From the NCBI GenBank assembly GCA_946478645.1, contig CAMLCW010000113.1, positions 1-13,180 on the forward strand: a stretch of DNA of 13,180 bases, in the 5' to 3' direction. Shown here one piece after another: positions 6,204-13,148 of this stretch; position 1 is the first letter of the stretch, and each line of letters starts with the position of its first letter. The translations under genes and the position numbers were made by a program. The notes beneath the pieces were generated by a model. That model did no database searches. It worked only from the letters and a program-made list of their open reading frames with translations, and was not told the origin of the DNA. Source of the DNA: an uncultured Variovorax sp. Lineage in GTDB: Bacteria; Pseudomonadota; Gammaproteobacteria; Burkholderiales; Burkholderiaceae.

Positions 6204-7255
6204 ACGGCGCCAATCTCTCCACGCCACTGCAGCAGCAACGACCACGGCTGCCGGCTCATGTGCCGGTCGACGCAGCCTGCAGCAGCCGGATCGCAGTGCC
6301 CCGGCTGGTAGCTCGCATCGAGCACGCGCGTGCCGGGTGCGAAGTCGAGCCGCCTGCGCGTGACCGACTGCAGCACGTTGCCGCCGATGGCCTCGAAGCC
6401 GCGTGCGTCGACCTGGACTACCACGTCGCAATGCATTGGCAGCGGCTCGCCGCCCGTGGGCCGCGTGGCGAGCACCTCGCCGATCTTCTCGAAACGGTCG
6501 AGCCCGGCACGGCCCGCGCGCGCGTGGCAGACGAGGTCGCCCACGCGCGGCGGCGTGAGGGTGAGGTCGCAGGCGCGCATCGCATAACGCGTCTGGCGGC
6601 CCGCCGCCTCGGCCGCACCGGCCTGCCAGGCGGCGCCCGCATAGTCCACGTGCGCCTGTGAGAACTCGAACTCGTCGGCGCCCAGGCCCGCCTCGCGCGC
6701 GAGCCAGCTCACGAACGCGGCCGACCAGGGCGTGTCGATGGCGGCGACGCGGTTCACCGCGGTGGCCAGCGCGCGCAGCTCGGCGGCTTCGAGGCCCTGG
6801 TCGGGACCCACGCCGAGGCCTTGCAGATGCGCCGCGCTGGCTTGATTGAGCCCTTGCAGCAGCAGCGTGCGGTCGGCCGGCCGCAGCGCGCCGAAGCGCA
6901 CCAGCGACGGCAGCGGGCTGCGGCGCTCGGGCACCGCCTGCCAGTAGCCGTGCACCCGCTGCCACGGGGCAGGGTCCAGGCGCAACGGGCGCGAGGCGTC
7001 GGCCTCGGCCCAGCCCGACTCGACGAGACGGCCTTCGGCGTCCATCGCCTGCGCGCCGAAGGCCGCGTGCTCGCGCTCGGCGGCGACGGCCATGGCGAGC
7101 GCGCGCGGCGGTGGGGGGAATTGGGCGGCGGTGTCGGCACAAAGAGATGCTGCGGCGGCATCGGCGGCCGCCGATGCGAACAGCACGAACCCTGCGGCGG
7201 CGGCCCGTGCTGTGGCTCGACGCGAGCGGCGGAATGAAACGCGAGAAATCAGCAT
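6194..7255 (-). CDS. Exported DUF2272 family protein, possible NlpC/CHAP-like fold
   Basis: A 353-residue protein with an Arg-rich N-terminus and a hydrophobic, Ala-rich segment (about 15-37) that looks like a Sec signal peptide, so it is probably periplasmic. The DUF2272 signature is clear: TPWSAAFVSWLAREAG (175-190), HVDY (202-205), PRVGDLVCHAR (236-246), HCDVVV (275-280) and IGGNVLQSVTRR (290-301). These blocks resemble the order in CHAP and NlpC/P60 cell-wall amidases, where PWCAAFV carries the catalytic Cys and a later H-x-G/D-hydrophobic block the His. Here the Cys position is Ser177. Whether it hydrolyses anything is unknown. The start at 7255 lacks an evident ribosome site, so a slightly different start is possible. 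It follows the exporter gene by 45 bp on the same strand; no terminator is visible, so read-through from the upstream operon is possible, but nothing suggests a shared function. Confidence 0.8.
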   Translation of the reverse strand: MLISRVSFRRSRRATARAAAAGFVLFASAAADAAAASLCADTAAQFPPPPRALAMAVAAEREHAAFGAQAMDAEGRLVESGWAEADASRPLRLDPAPWQRVHGYWQAVPERRSPLPSLVRFGALRPADRTLLLQGLNQASAAHLQGLGVGPDQGLEAAELRALATAVNRVAAIDTPWSAAFVSWLAREAGLGADEFEFSQAHVDYAGAAWQAGAAEAAGRQTRYAMRACDLTLTPPRVGDLVCHARAGRAGLDRFEKIGEVLATRPTGGEPLPMHCDVVVQVDARGFEAIGGNVLQSVTRRRLDFAPGTRVLDASYQPGHCDPAAAGCVDRHMSRQPWSLLLQWRGEIGAVQP

Positions 7256-7300
7256 GTCGCCGCAGCATACAGAGCCGGGCGTTCACGCGTTCATGGCGTC

Positions 7301-8101
7301 TCAGACCGACACCAGCGACACCACCGAACGCACCACGCTCACCGCCGCCAGCACCACGAGCAGGTTCAGCACATGCCGGCGGAACTGTGCGGGCGACACG
7401 CCCTTGAACGAACGCTGTCCCCACCAGATGCCGGCGAGCATCGCGGGCGCGAGCCAAAGCGCCCACTTCAGCGTGTCGGGCCCGAGCAGCGAACCCGAGG
7501 CATGCGCACTCGCGGGCATGAGCGCGGCGCTCGCGAGCGACACCACGTCGCTGAACAGCAGCAGCGCGATCATGGTCGCGCGCAGCGCGGCGGGCGCCAT
7601 CGTGGTGCTGCTCAGCAGCACCGCGAGCGCAATGCCGCCGATCGCCGCCACGCCGTTGATGAGCCCCGACACCAGCCCGGCGCCGAAGCGCACCGCGCGC
7701 GTGGGCACGAGCGTGGCGCGGGCGCCGGCGCGCAGCAGCAGCGCGGCCGCCATCAGCAGGGCACCGATCAACAGGCGCAGCGGCGTCTCCGGGAGCCAGG
7801 CGAGCAGGGCGACGCCGAGCGGAATGAACAGCAGGTTGCCCAGCATCAGCCAGCCGAGCCAGGGCAGGTCGACGTCGCGCGCTGCGCCGCGCAGCTGGCT
7901 CAGGCTTGCAAGCACTTCGAGCATGAAGATCGCCGGCACCACGAGCGCGGGCGACACCACCAGCGAGAGCCCGGCCACGGTGACGGCCGAGAAGCCGAAG
8001 CCTGCGAAGCCGCGCACCACGCCGGCCGCGAACACCACGCACAGGCTGTAGGCGAGCAGCGCCGGCGCCAGCGGCGGCACCAGCAGTTCCGCCGCCGTCA
8101 T
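7301..8101 (-). CDS. TauE/SafE-family membrane exporter (candidate sulfite exporter)
   Basis: A 266-residue integral membrane protein of the TauE/SafE family (COG0730), with about eight hydrophobic helices in two halves. Family features are the first-helix pattern VVFAAGVVRGFAGFGFSAV and the mid-protein repeat GAGLVSGLINGVAAIGGIALAVLL. Members named TauE and SafE export sulfite or sulfoacetate from bacteria degrading sulfonates, but many paralogues are uncharacterised. The start at 8101 gives an ATGA overlap with the CoA-ligase stop, and no strong ribosome site is present, which points to translational coupling. The reading frame continues far upstream without a stop, but that extension lies inside the ligase gene and is a shadow. 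As the last gene of an operon with a SauS-like dehydrogenase and a ligase, removal of sulfite produced from sulfoacetaldehyde is the most economical role; this is inference. Confidence 0.85.
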   Translation of the reverse strand: MTAAELLVPPLAPALLAYSLCVVFAAGVVRGFAGFGFSAVTVAGLSLVVSPALVVPAIFMLEVLASLSQLRGAARDVDLPWLGWLMLGNLLFIPLGVALLAWLPETPLRLLIGALLMAAALLLRAGARATLVPTRAVRFGAGLVSGLINGVAAIGGIALAVLLSSTTMAPAALRATMIALLLFSDVVSLASAALMPASAHASGSLLGPDTLKWALWLAPAMLAGIWWGQRSFKGVSPAQFRRHVLNLLVVLAAVSVVRSVVSLVSV

Positions 8102-9639
8102 GCGGTGAAGAGCGGCAGCAGCTTCAGGCGCTGCACCTTGCCCGAGGGGCCGCGCGGCAGGTCGGTGACGAAGCGGTAGTGGCCCGGCGCCTTGTAGCGC
8201 CCGAGCGCGGTGGCGCTGAAGGCGCGCAGTTCGTCCTCGGTGCAGGCACAGCCCTCGCGCAGCACGATGCACACGCCGATCTCCTGGCCGTAGTGGCGGT
8301 CGGGCACGCCCACGGCGGCGGCCTCGCGCACCGCGGGGTGCTGTAGCAGCGCCTCGTCGATCTCGCGCGGCGCGATGTTCTCGCCGCCCTTGATGATCAG
8401 CTCCTTGATGCGGCCGGTCACGAAGAAGAAGCCGTCGCTGTCGCGGTGCCCGAGGTCGCCGGTGCGCAGCCAGCCGTCGGGCGTGAAGCTCGCGCGCGTG
8501 GCGTCGTCGTTCTTGTAGTAGCCACGCATCACGTTCGGCCCGCGGATCGCGAGCTCGCCGGTCGTGCCGTCGGGCACTTCGGCCAGCGCGGCGTCGACCA
8601 CGCGCGCGTCGCAGCCCGAGGCCCGGCCGACCGAGCCGAGCTTGCGCTGCGCCGGGTCCATCGGGTTCGAGAACGAGGGCGCGGCGGTTTCGGTGAGGCC
8701 CATGGTTTCGACGATGCCGATGCCGAACTTCTGCTCGAAGGCGCGGTGGTGTTCGGGCGGCAAGGCAGCCGATGCGGAGCGGCAGAAGCGCAGCGATGCC
8801 GTCTGCGCGCGCGGCGGCGGCTCGCCCTCGAGCAGGTACGAGATCATGGTCGGCACCACGTTGATCCAGGTGCAGTGCGTGTCGCCAGCCTGTTGCCAGA
8901 AGCGGCCGGCCGAGAACTTCGGCGGCATCGCGAGGCTGCCGCCGAAGGCCAGCGGCGCGAGCATGGTCACGCAGAAGGCGTTGATGTGATAGAGCGGCAG
9001 CACGGCCAGCACGCGGTCGGCCGCACCGAGCGCATGCTCGGCACCGATGGCGTGCGCATTGGCGGCCAGGTTGTGCTGCGTGAGCATCACGCCCTTGGGC
9101 AGGCCGGTGGTGCCGGAGGTGTACATCAGCAGCGCGACTGCGTCGGGCGAGGGTGGCGGGAATACCGGGCTGTCTTGTTGATCGTCCTCGCCGGGCAGCG
9201 CGCCCGCCTCGGGTGCGACCACCAGCAGGTCGACTGGCCGCCCGGCATCGACCAGCATCGCGCGCACGCGTTCTTCCCACTCGGGCGCGACGCACACCAC
9301 GCGGCAGTCGGAATGCGCGAGCACATAGCGCATCTGGTCGGGCTGCGACAGCAGGTTGACCGGGTTGACCACGCAGCCCGCATGCATTGCACCGAGCAGC
9401 AGCCGCAGCGTCTGCAGCCCGTTCGGCATGACCACCGAGACCGTGTCGCCGGGCTGTGCGCCGGCACGTTGCAGCAGCTGCGCCACGCGCCGGCAGCCGC
9501 GCGCGAGCGAGGCGAAGTCGATCTGCTGCTGTTGTTCGGCATCGCTGTCGCAGGCGAGTGCATACACCGCGTGCGGCGCGCGGGCTGCAGCGCGCTCGAT
9601 CAGGCCATGGACGGTGTCCGCGCCGGCCGCCCCGTGCAT
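8098..9639 (-). CDS. AMP-forming acyl-CoA ligase, candidate sulfoacetate-CoA ligase (SauT-like)
   Basis: A 513-residue member of the acyl-adenylate-forming superfamily, which activates a carboxylic acid with ATP and CoA. Landmarks in order: the phosphate loop YTSGTTGLPKGV (173-184), LPLYHINAF (214-222), the adenine-binding ETMGLTETA (311-319), GWLRTGDLG with Asp395 (389-397), the hinge region GRIKELIIKGGENI (409-422), and the C-terminal catalytic lysine Lys501 in GPSGKVQRLKL. The start at 9639 shares TGATG with the stop of the dehydrogenase gene, and GGAGC (9646-9650) precedes it. Overall it resembles the fatty-acyl/oxalyl-CoA ligase branch, so acid specificity cannot be fixed. A ligase next to a CoA-acylating aldehyde dehydrogenase makes most sense as acid to acyl-CoA to aldehyde, which is the SauT-SauS logic for sulfoacetate. 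Oxalate, malonate or another short acid remain possible substrates. Confidence 0.88.
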   Translation of the reverse strand: MHGAAGADTVHGLIERAAARAPHAVYALACDSDAEQQQQIDFASLARGCRRVAQLLQRAGAQPGDTVSVVMPNGLQTLRLLLGAMHAGCVVNPVNLLSQPDQMRYVLAHSDCRVVCVAPEWEERVRAMLVDAGRPVDLLVVAPEAGALPGEDDQQDSPVFPPPSPDAVALLMYTSGTTGLPKGVMLTQHNLAANAHAIGAEHALGAADRVLAVLPLYHINAFCVTMLAPLAFGGSLAMPPKFSAGRFWQQAGDTHCTWINVVPTMISYLLEGEPPPRAQTASLRFCRSASAALPPEHHRAFEQKFGIGIVETMGLTETAAPSFSNPMDPAQRKLGSVGRASGCDARVVDAALAEVPDGTTGELAIRGPNVMRGYYKNDDATRASFTPDGWLRTGDLGHRDSDGFFFVTGRIKELIIKGGENIAPREIDEALLQHPAVREAAAVGVPDRHYGQEIGVCIVLREGCACTEDELRAFSATALGRYKAPGHYRFVTDLPRGPSGKVQRLKLLPLFTA

Positions 9640-11078
9640 CAGTTCGCTCCGTATTGGGAAAAGAAGGCGCCGAAGATCTCGTCCTGGCTCGGCATGCGCT
9701 CTGCGATCGGCCGCGACACGCGCGTGATGTTCAGGTAGTGCCGGTAGTTCATGTTGTCGGAGAAATTGTTCTTGCCCCAGGTGCCGCAGCCCATCGACAG
9801 AGAGAACGGCAGCCCGTTGTCGAAGCTGCCGCCGGTGGCGATGCAGTGCGCCTGGTCGACGATCACGCGCGACACGGGCAGCGTGAGGCCGAGCGTGAGC
9901 GCGCGTTCGGATCGCGTGCTGTGCAGGCCGACCGAATGGCCCGCGCCCTCGTAGGCGTAGATGCGCTCGACCGTGGCGGCGGCCGCATCGAAATCGCGCG
10001 CGGCATACACCGCGAGCACGGGGCTCAGCTTCTCGCCGGAGAACGGGTGTGCATGGCCCACGCCGTCTTCGGCCACCATGAGCACGCGCGGCGCGGCAGC
10101 GGCAATGGCGAGCCAGCCCTCGCGGTTGCCGCCGTCCATGGCGGCTGCGCGTTCGGCGATCACGCGGGCCGACTGGCCGATGACCGCGGGCGAGAGCTTG
10201 CCCTCGGGCCACATCAGCGCCTGCAGCGTCGCCTTCTGCGCATCGGCGAGCATCACGGCGCCGCGGTCCTTGAGGGCTGCGAGCATCTTCGCGCGCACCG
10301 CATCGACGATGACCAGGCTGTTCTCCGACGAGCAGCTGGTGGCGTTGTCGAAGGTCTTCGACAGCAGGATGCGGTCGGCCGCGGCGTCCACGTCGGCGGT
10401 CTCATCGACGATGCCCGCCACGTTGCCCGCGCCCACGCCGAAGGCCGGCGTGCCGCTCGCATAGGCGGCGCGCACGTTGGCCTGCGAGCCGGTGGCCACC
10501 ACCAGGTCGCACAGGCGCATCAGCTCGGACGTCGACTGCTTGTTGACGGGCGAGGGCAAGAGCTGAACCAGGTCGCGCGGCGCACCGATGCGGTCGAACT
10601 GCTGGTGGATGAATTCGATGAGCCGCGCCGCCGTCGACCAGCCCTTGGGCGAGGGCGCTACGATCACTGCGTTGCGCCCCTTGAGCGCGTTGATGATCTT
10701 GTTGGCCGGCGTGGCGCCCGGGTTGGTGGACGGCGTGATGGCGCACACCACGCCCACGGGCCGCGCGATCTCGACGATGCCGCGCGCCGGGTCTTCGGCG
10801 ATGACGCCCACCGAGCGTGCGCCCTGCAGGTCGCGCAGCAGGCCGAAGGTCTTGCGGTGGTTCTTGCGCACCTTGTCCTCGACATTGCCGACGCCGGTGT
10901 CGGCCACGGCCAGCTCGGCCAGTTCGCGGTTGCGCGCGGGTTCGATGATGGCCCAGCCCGCGGCCACCACCGCGGTGTCGACCTGCGCTTGCGACCATGT
11001 CTCGTAGATGCGCTGCGCGGTGCGCGCGCGCGCCACGAGTTCGGCGATGGGGGAGGAGGGTGCGGTTGCGTTTTCCAT
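9639..11078 (-). CDS. sauS: CoA-acylating aldehyde dehydrogenase, probable sulfoacetaldehyde dehydrogenase
   Basis: A 479-residue NAD(P)-dependent aldehyde dehydrogenase of the CoA-acylating branch (EutE, PduP, AdhE N-domain, SauS). The branch is shown by VVCAITPSTNPGATPANKII (110-129) instead of the usual non-acylating motif, and by the catalytic cysteine Cys249 in FDNATSCSSENS. The C-terminal segment CGTWGKNNFSDNMNYRHYLNIT and the ending DEIFGAFFSQYG are, as I recall, typical of SauS-type proteins, which interconvert sulfoacetyl-CoA and sulfoacetaldehyde. The neighbouring acyl-CoA ligase and TauE/SafE exporter agree with this. The ribosome site is weak (GAAGAG at 11083-11088). The gene begins 42 bases after the receptor gene, and nearly all of that gap is a tetranucleotide repeat. 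Acylating dehydrogenase is secure; the sulfoacetaldehyde specificity is probable but unproven, since no Xsc gene is in view. Confidence 0.85.
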   Translation of the reverse strand: MENATAPSSPIAELVARARTAQRIYETWSQAQVDTAVVAAGWAIIEPARNRELAELAVADTGVGNVEDKVRKNHRKTFGLLRDLQGARSVGVIAEDPARGIVEIARPVGVVCAITPSTNPGATPANKIINALKGRNAVIVAPSPKGWSTAARLIEFIHQQFDRIGAPRDLVQLLPSPVNKQSTSELMRLCDLVVATGSQANVRAAYASGTPAFGVGAGNVAGIVDETADVDAAADRILLSKTFDNATSCSSENSLVIVDAVRAKMLAALKDRGAVMLADAQKATLQALMWPEGKLSPAVIGQSARVIAERAAAMDGGNREGWLAIAAAAPRVLMVAEDGVGHAHPFSGEKLSPVLAVYAARDFDAAAATVERIYAYEGAGHSVGLHSTRSERALTLGLTLPVSRVIVDQAHCIATGGSFDNGLPFSLSMGCGTWGKNNFSDNMNYRHYLNITRVSRPIAERMPSQDEIFGAFFSQYGAN

Positions 11079-11095
11079 GGGTCTCTTCGTCGATT

Positions 11096-11122
11096 GTCGG
11101 TCGGTCGGTCGGTCGGTCGGTC
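11096..11122. repeat. Tetranucleotide tract (TCGG)6 in the sauS leader
   Basis: Six perfect TCGG units occupy 11097-11120, and the four-base period extends to 27 bases. Read on the coding strand it is a CCGA run that begins at the receptor stop codon and ends 17 bases before the sauS start codon. It makes up most of the intergenic spacer. The flanking units (TCAG, then TCGA) look like decayed copies. Such tracts can change length by slippage; a change here would alter spacer length but not any reading frame. Confidence 0.9.
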
Positions 11123-12125
11123 AGTCGACCTTGATGCTGGCCTCTTTGGCGAGTTTCTGCCAGCGCACGAGTTCGGTGGACACCACCTTGCCGAGCTGCT
11201 CTGGCGTGCCGCCCACGCCTTCGCTGCCCTGGGCCAGCAGCTTGTCGCGGATCTCGGGTTCCTTCACGACCGTGTTGATCACGCGGTTGAGCTTGTCGAT
11301 GGCGGGCTGCGGCGTCTTGGCGGGCACGAACATGGCGTACCACGAATCGACGTCGAAGTCGGCAATGCCCGCTTCCTGCATGGTCGGCACGTCGGGGAAA
11401 GCCGCGCTGCGCTTGGTGGTCGACACCGCGAGCGCCTTTAGCTTGCCGGCCTTCACGAACTGGGCCGCGGCCGGAATCGACACCCACAGCAGCGGCACCT
11501 GGCCGCCCATCACGTCGGTGACGGCCGGGCCGCCGCCGCGGTAGGGAATGTGCGTCATCTGCGTGCCGGTGCGCAGCTTCATCAGCTCGCCCGCCAGATG
11601 GCCCGGCGAGCCGTTGCCCACGGTGGCGAACGAGAGCGAACCGGGCTTTTCCCTGGCGAGCTTGACGAGCTCGGCCACGGTGTTGGGCGCGAACTGCGTG
11701 TTGGCGACGAGGATCTGCGGCAGCGAGGCGACGAGGCCGACGGGCGCGAAGTCTTTTTCGGTGTCGAAGCCGAGCTTGGGATAGATGGCCGGATTGATGG
11801 TGTGCGACGAGAGCGTGAAGAGCACGGTGTAGCCGTCGGGCGCCGACTTGGCGACGATCTCGGTGCCGATGGAGCCGGCGGCGCCGCCGCGGTTGTCGAT
11901 GAGCACCTGCTGGCCGAGCAGCGTGGAAAAGCGTTCCTGCACGATGCGCGCGATCACGTCGGTGCCGCCGCCGGGCGGGTACGGCACCACCAGCCGGATC
12001 GGCTTGGTCGGGTACTCGCCGCCGGCCTGTTGGGCCTGCGCGGCATGAGGAGGGGCGAGCGAGGCAACCAATGCGGCGGCGGACAGAAGCACCGCGCGCA
12101 GCCGGGGGGCGGATAACCGGTTCAT
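11121..12125 (-). CDS. Bug/TctC-family periplasmic solute receptor
   Basis: A 334-residue exported binding protein of the Bug (TctC) family, which captures a carboxylate or similar solute in the periplasm, in some cases for a TctAB membrane pair. The N-terminus is a Sec signal peptide with probable cleavage after AQA (about residue 31). The mature part starts with YPTKPIRLVVPYPPGGGTD (38-56), the hallmark of the family, followed by IDNRGGAAGSIG, HIPYRGGGPAVTDVMGGQV and FPDVPTMQEAG. AAGGAGA at 12131-12137 supports the start, which overlaps the IclR stop (ATGA, 12122-12125). No tctA or tctB is in the window, so it is an orphan receptor here that either borrows a transporter encoded elsewhere or serves as a sensor. 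By position it may bind the acid handled by the downstream ligase, sulfoacetate if the pathway assignment holds. Confidence 0.93.
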   Translation of the reverse strand: MNRLSAPRLRAVLLSAAALVASLAPPHAAQAQQAGGEYPTKPIRLVVPYPPGGGTDVIARIVQERFSTLLGQQVLIDNRGGAAGSIGTEIVAKSAPDGYTVLFTLSSHTINPAIYPKLGFDTEKDFAPVGLVASLPQILVANTQFAPNTVAELVKLAREKPGSLSFATVGNGSPGHLAGELMKLRTGTQMTHIPYRGGGPAVTDVMGGQVPLLWVSIPAAAQFVKAGKLKALAVSTTKRSAAFPDVPTMQEAGIADFDVDSWYAMFVPAKTPQPAIDKLNRVINTVVKEPEIRDKLLAQGSEGVGGTPEQLGKVVSTELVRWQKLAKEASIKVD

Positions 12126-12931
12126 TCAAGTCTCCTTCTCTTGGTGGTGGAAGTCGAGAGCGGCTTGACCGGCGCCGGTCTGGCCCGGTAGCCGAGCGTC
12201 ACGCTCGCGTCGCGCGCGCAGGCCATGAGGCGTTCGGCAAGCTCGCGCGCCTGCGTCCGCGCGAAGCGGATCGAGGGCACGCTCATGCCGACGGCGGCCA
12301 CGGCCTCGCCGCGTGCGTTGAACACCGGGGCGCCGAGACCGCAGACGCCGAGACGCCATTCCTCGCGGTTTTCGGCATGGCCACGAACGCGTGTGCGTTC
12401 GAGTTCCTGGAGAAGTGCATCGAAGTCGGTGATGCTGTGGGGCGTGTGTGCCACGAGGCGGCCGAGGCTTTCGCGCAGCGCGGCCTTGTCCAGCGCCGCG
12501 GCGGCGAGCAGCGCCTTGCCCGAGGCCACGCAGTACGCCGCCGCACGGCCGCCGATGCGCGAATAGGCGGCCACGGGCAGGGGGCTGTCGAACTTGTCGA
12601 GGTACACGATCTCGGCGCCGTCGAGCACGGCGAGGTGGATGGTCTCGCCGGTCTGCTGGGCCAGTGCCGCGAGGTGCGGCCGGAGCAGCGAACCGATGTC
12701 GCTGGCCTCGGTCACCAGCGCGCCGAGTTCGAACAGTCGCAGGCTGGGGCGGTAGGCGCTGGTGTCGGGGTCTTGCACGGCCCAGCCGCATTCGACCAGC
12801 GTCTGGAGGGTGCGGTGCGCGTTGCTGCGCGCCATGCCGAAGGCCTGTGCAAGGTCGGTGACGCGGCAGGGGCGTTGTTGCCGGGTCATCCATTCGAGGG
12901 CGGCGAGGCCTTTGGCTAGCGTGGAGTCCAT
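12122..12931 (-). CDS. IclR-family regulator, first gene of the SauS/SauT-like operon
   Basis: A 269-residue regulator with a winged helix-turn-helix at about 1-60 (KGLAALEWM, CRVTDLAQAFGMARSNAHRTLQTLVECGW) and the IclR effector domain at about 75-250 (TGETIHLAVLDGAEIVYLDKFDS, AYCVASGKALLAA, EEWRLGVCGLGAPVF). The start at 12931 is the only one possible, because an in-frame stop lies upstream with no start codon between. The AAGGA site (12934-12938) is unusually close, two bases from the ATG, so translation may be modest. The gene heads the run receptor-dehydrogenase-ligase-exporter and overlaps the receptor gene by four bases. It is therefore transcribed with its presumed targets rather than divergently from them. 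Two palindromes just upstream are likely operators, so regulation of the whole operon by one autoregulated promoter is the simplest model. Confidence 0.92.
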   Translation of the reverse strand: MDSTLAKGLAALEWMTRQQRPCRVTDLAQAFGMARSNAHRTLQTLVECGWAVQDPDTSAYRPSLRLFELGALVTEASDIGSLLRPHLAALAQQTGETIHLAVLDGAEIVYLDKFDSPLPVAAYSRIGGRAAAYCVASGKALLAAAALDKAALRESLGRLVAHTPHSITDFDALLQELERTRVRGHAENREEWRLGVCGLGAPVFNARGEAVAAVGMSVPSIRFARTQARELAERLMACARDASVTLGYRARPAPVKPLSTSTTKRRRLE

Positions 12932-12941
12932 CTTCCTTGTT

Positions 12942-12958
12942 GTTCTAAATAATAGAAC
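12942..12958. promoter_or_regulatory. Palindrome 1 before the second IclR gene, candidate operator
   Basis: GTTCTA-AATAA-TAGAAC is a perfect inverted repeat with six-base arms, 11 bases before the start codon at 12931. Its centre contains TATTAT on the minus strand (12954-12949), a good -10 match, so a regulator bound here would cover the promoter. No convincing -35 is seen at the right distance. This is an AT-rich island in a GC-rich window. Confidence 0.55.
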
Positions 12959-12960
12959 GA

Positions 12961-12979
12961 CGTTTCTTTAAATGAAACG
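12961..12979. promoter_or_regulatory. Palindrome 2 before the second IclR gene, candidate operator
   Basis: CGTTTC-TTTAAAT-GAAACG is a perfect inverted repeat with six-base arms and a seven-base centre. Its centre is 20 bases from the centre of palindrome 1, about two helical turns, so two dimers could bind on the same face. The arms of the two sites are similar (GTTC/GAAC and GTTTC/GAAAC). That similarity suggests one protein recognises both; the neighbouring IclR protein is the natural candidate. Confidence 0.5.
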
Positions 12980-13056
12980 CGATGGTCGGACTGGATGGAG
13001 GGTTTGTCAACTCGGCCTTGTTCGAGGCGCGTCGCGTCGCAGAATTTTCAGGGCGC

Positions 13057-13148
13057 GTGCCCAGGCCACCGGGTACTCCCTCCGCGAATGTCCCCCGCCT
13101 TCGGCTCCTCCTTTATTTCGCTGCGGGAGCACCCGGTACCCTGGGCAC
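13057..13148. repeat. Long imperfect inverted repeat, candidate dispersed intergenic element
   Basis: Arms of 24 bases at 13057-13080 and 13125-13148 pair at 21 of 24 positions when one is reverse-complemented. Both contain GTGCCCAGG, ACCGGGT and CTCCC blocks, with mismatches between them. Inside the arms a short GCGAA/TTCGC pair and a small GCC-TTC-GGC hairpin could continue the stem, so the roughly 92-base unit could fold as RNA or as a cruciform. It lies beyond the IclR promoter and no recognised gene uses it. It reminds me of a repeated intergenic sequence in Variovorax genomes, from memory and unchecked. It has no U-tract and is not a simple terminator. Confidence 0.6.

Noticed and set aside
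5754..8042. A 762-codon minus-strand open frame spanning the toxin-antitoxin, DUF2272 and exporter regions
   Set aside because: It crosses four well-supported genes in the wrong frame and its translation is Arg/Ala/Gly-rich with no recognisable domain.
7301..9295. The exporter frame extended upstream to a 664-residue fusion protein
   Set aside because: The first roughly 398 residues are Arg/Ala-rich out-of-frame translation of the ligase gene; the true start is the ATG at 8101 overlapping the ligase stop.
9456..11441. A 661-codon plus-strand open frame opposite the ligase, dehydrogenase and receptor genes
   Set aside because: It spans three real genes and the tetranucleotide repeat, which it reads as Ser-Val-Gly-Arg repeats; no domain is visible.
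13057..13148. The inverted repeat as an intrinsic terminator
   Set aside because: The loop is about 44 bases, the arms are long and imperfect, no U-tract follows, and no gene ends immediately upstream on either strand within the window.
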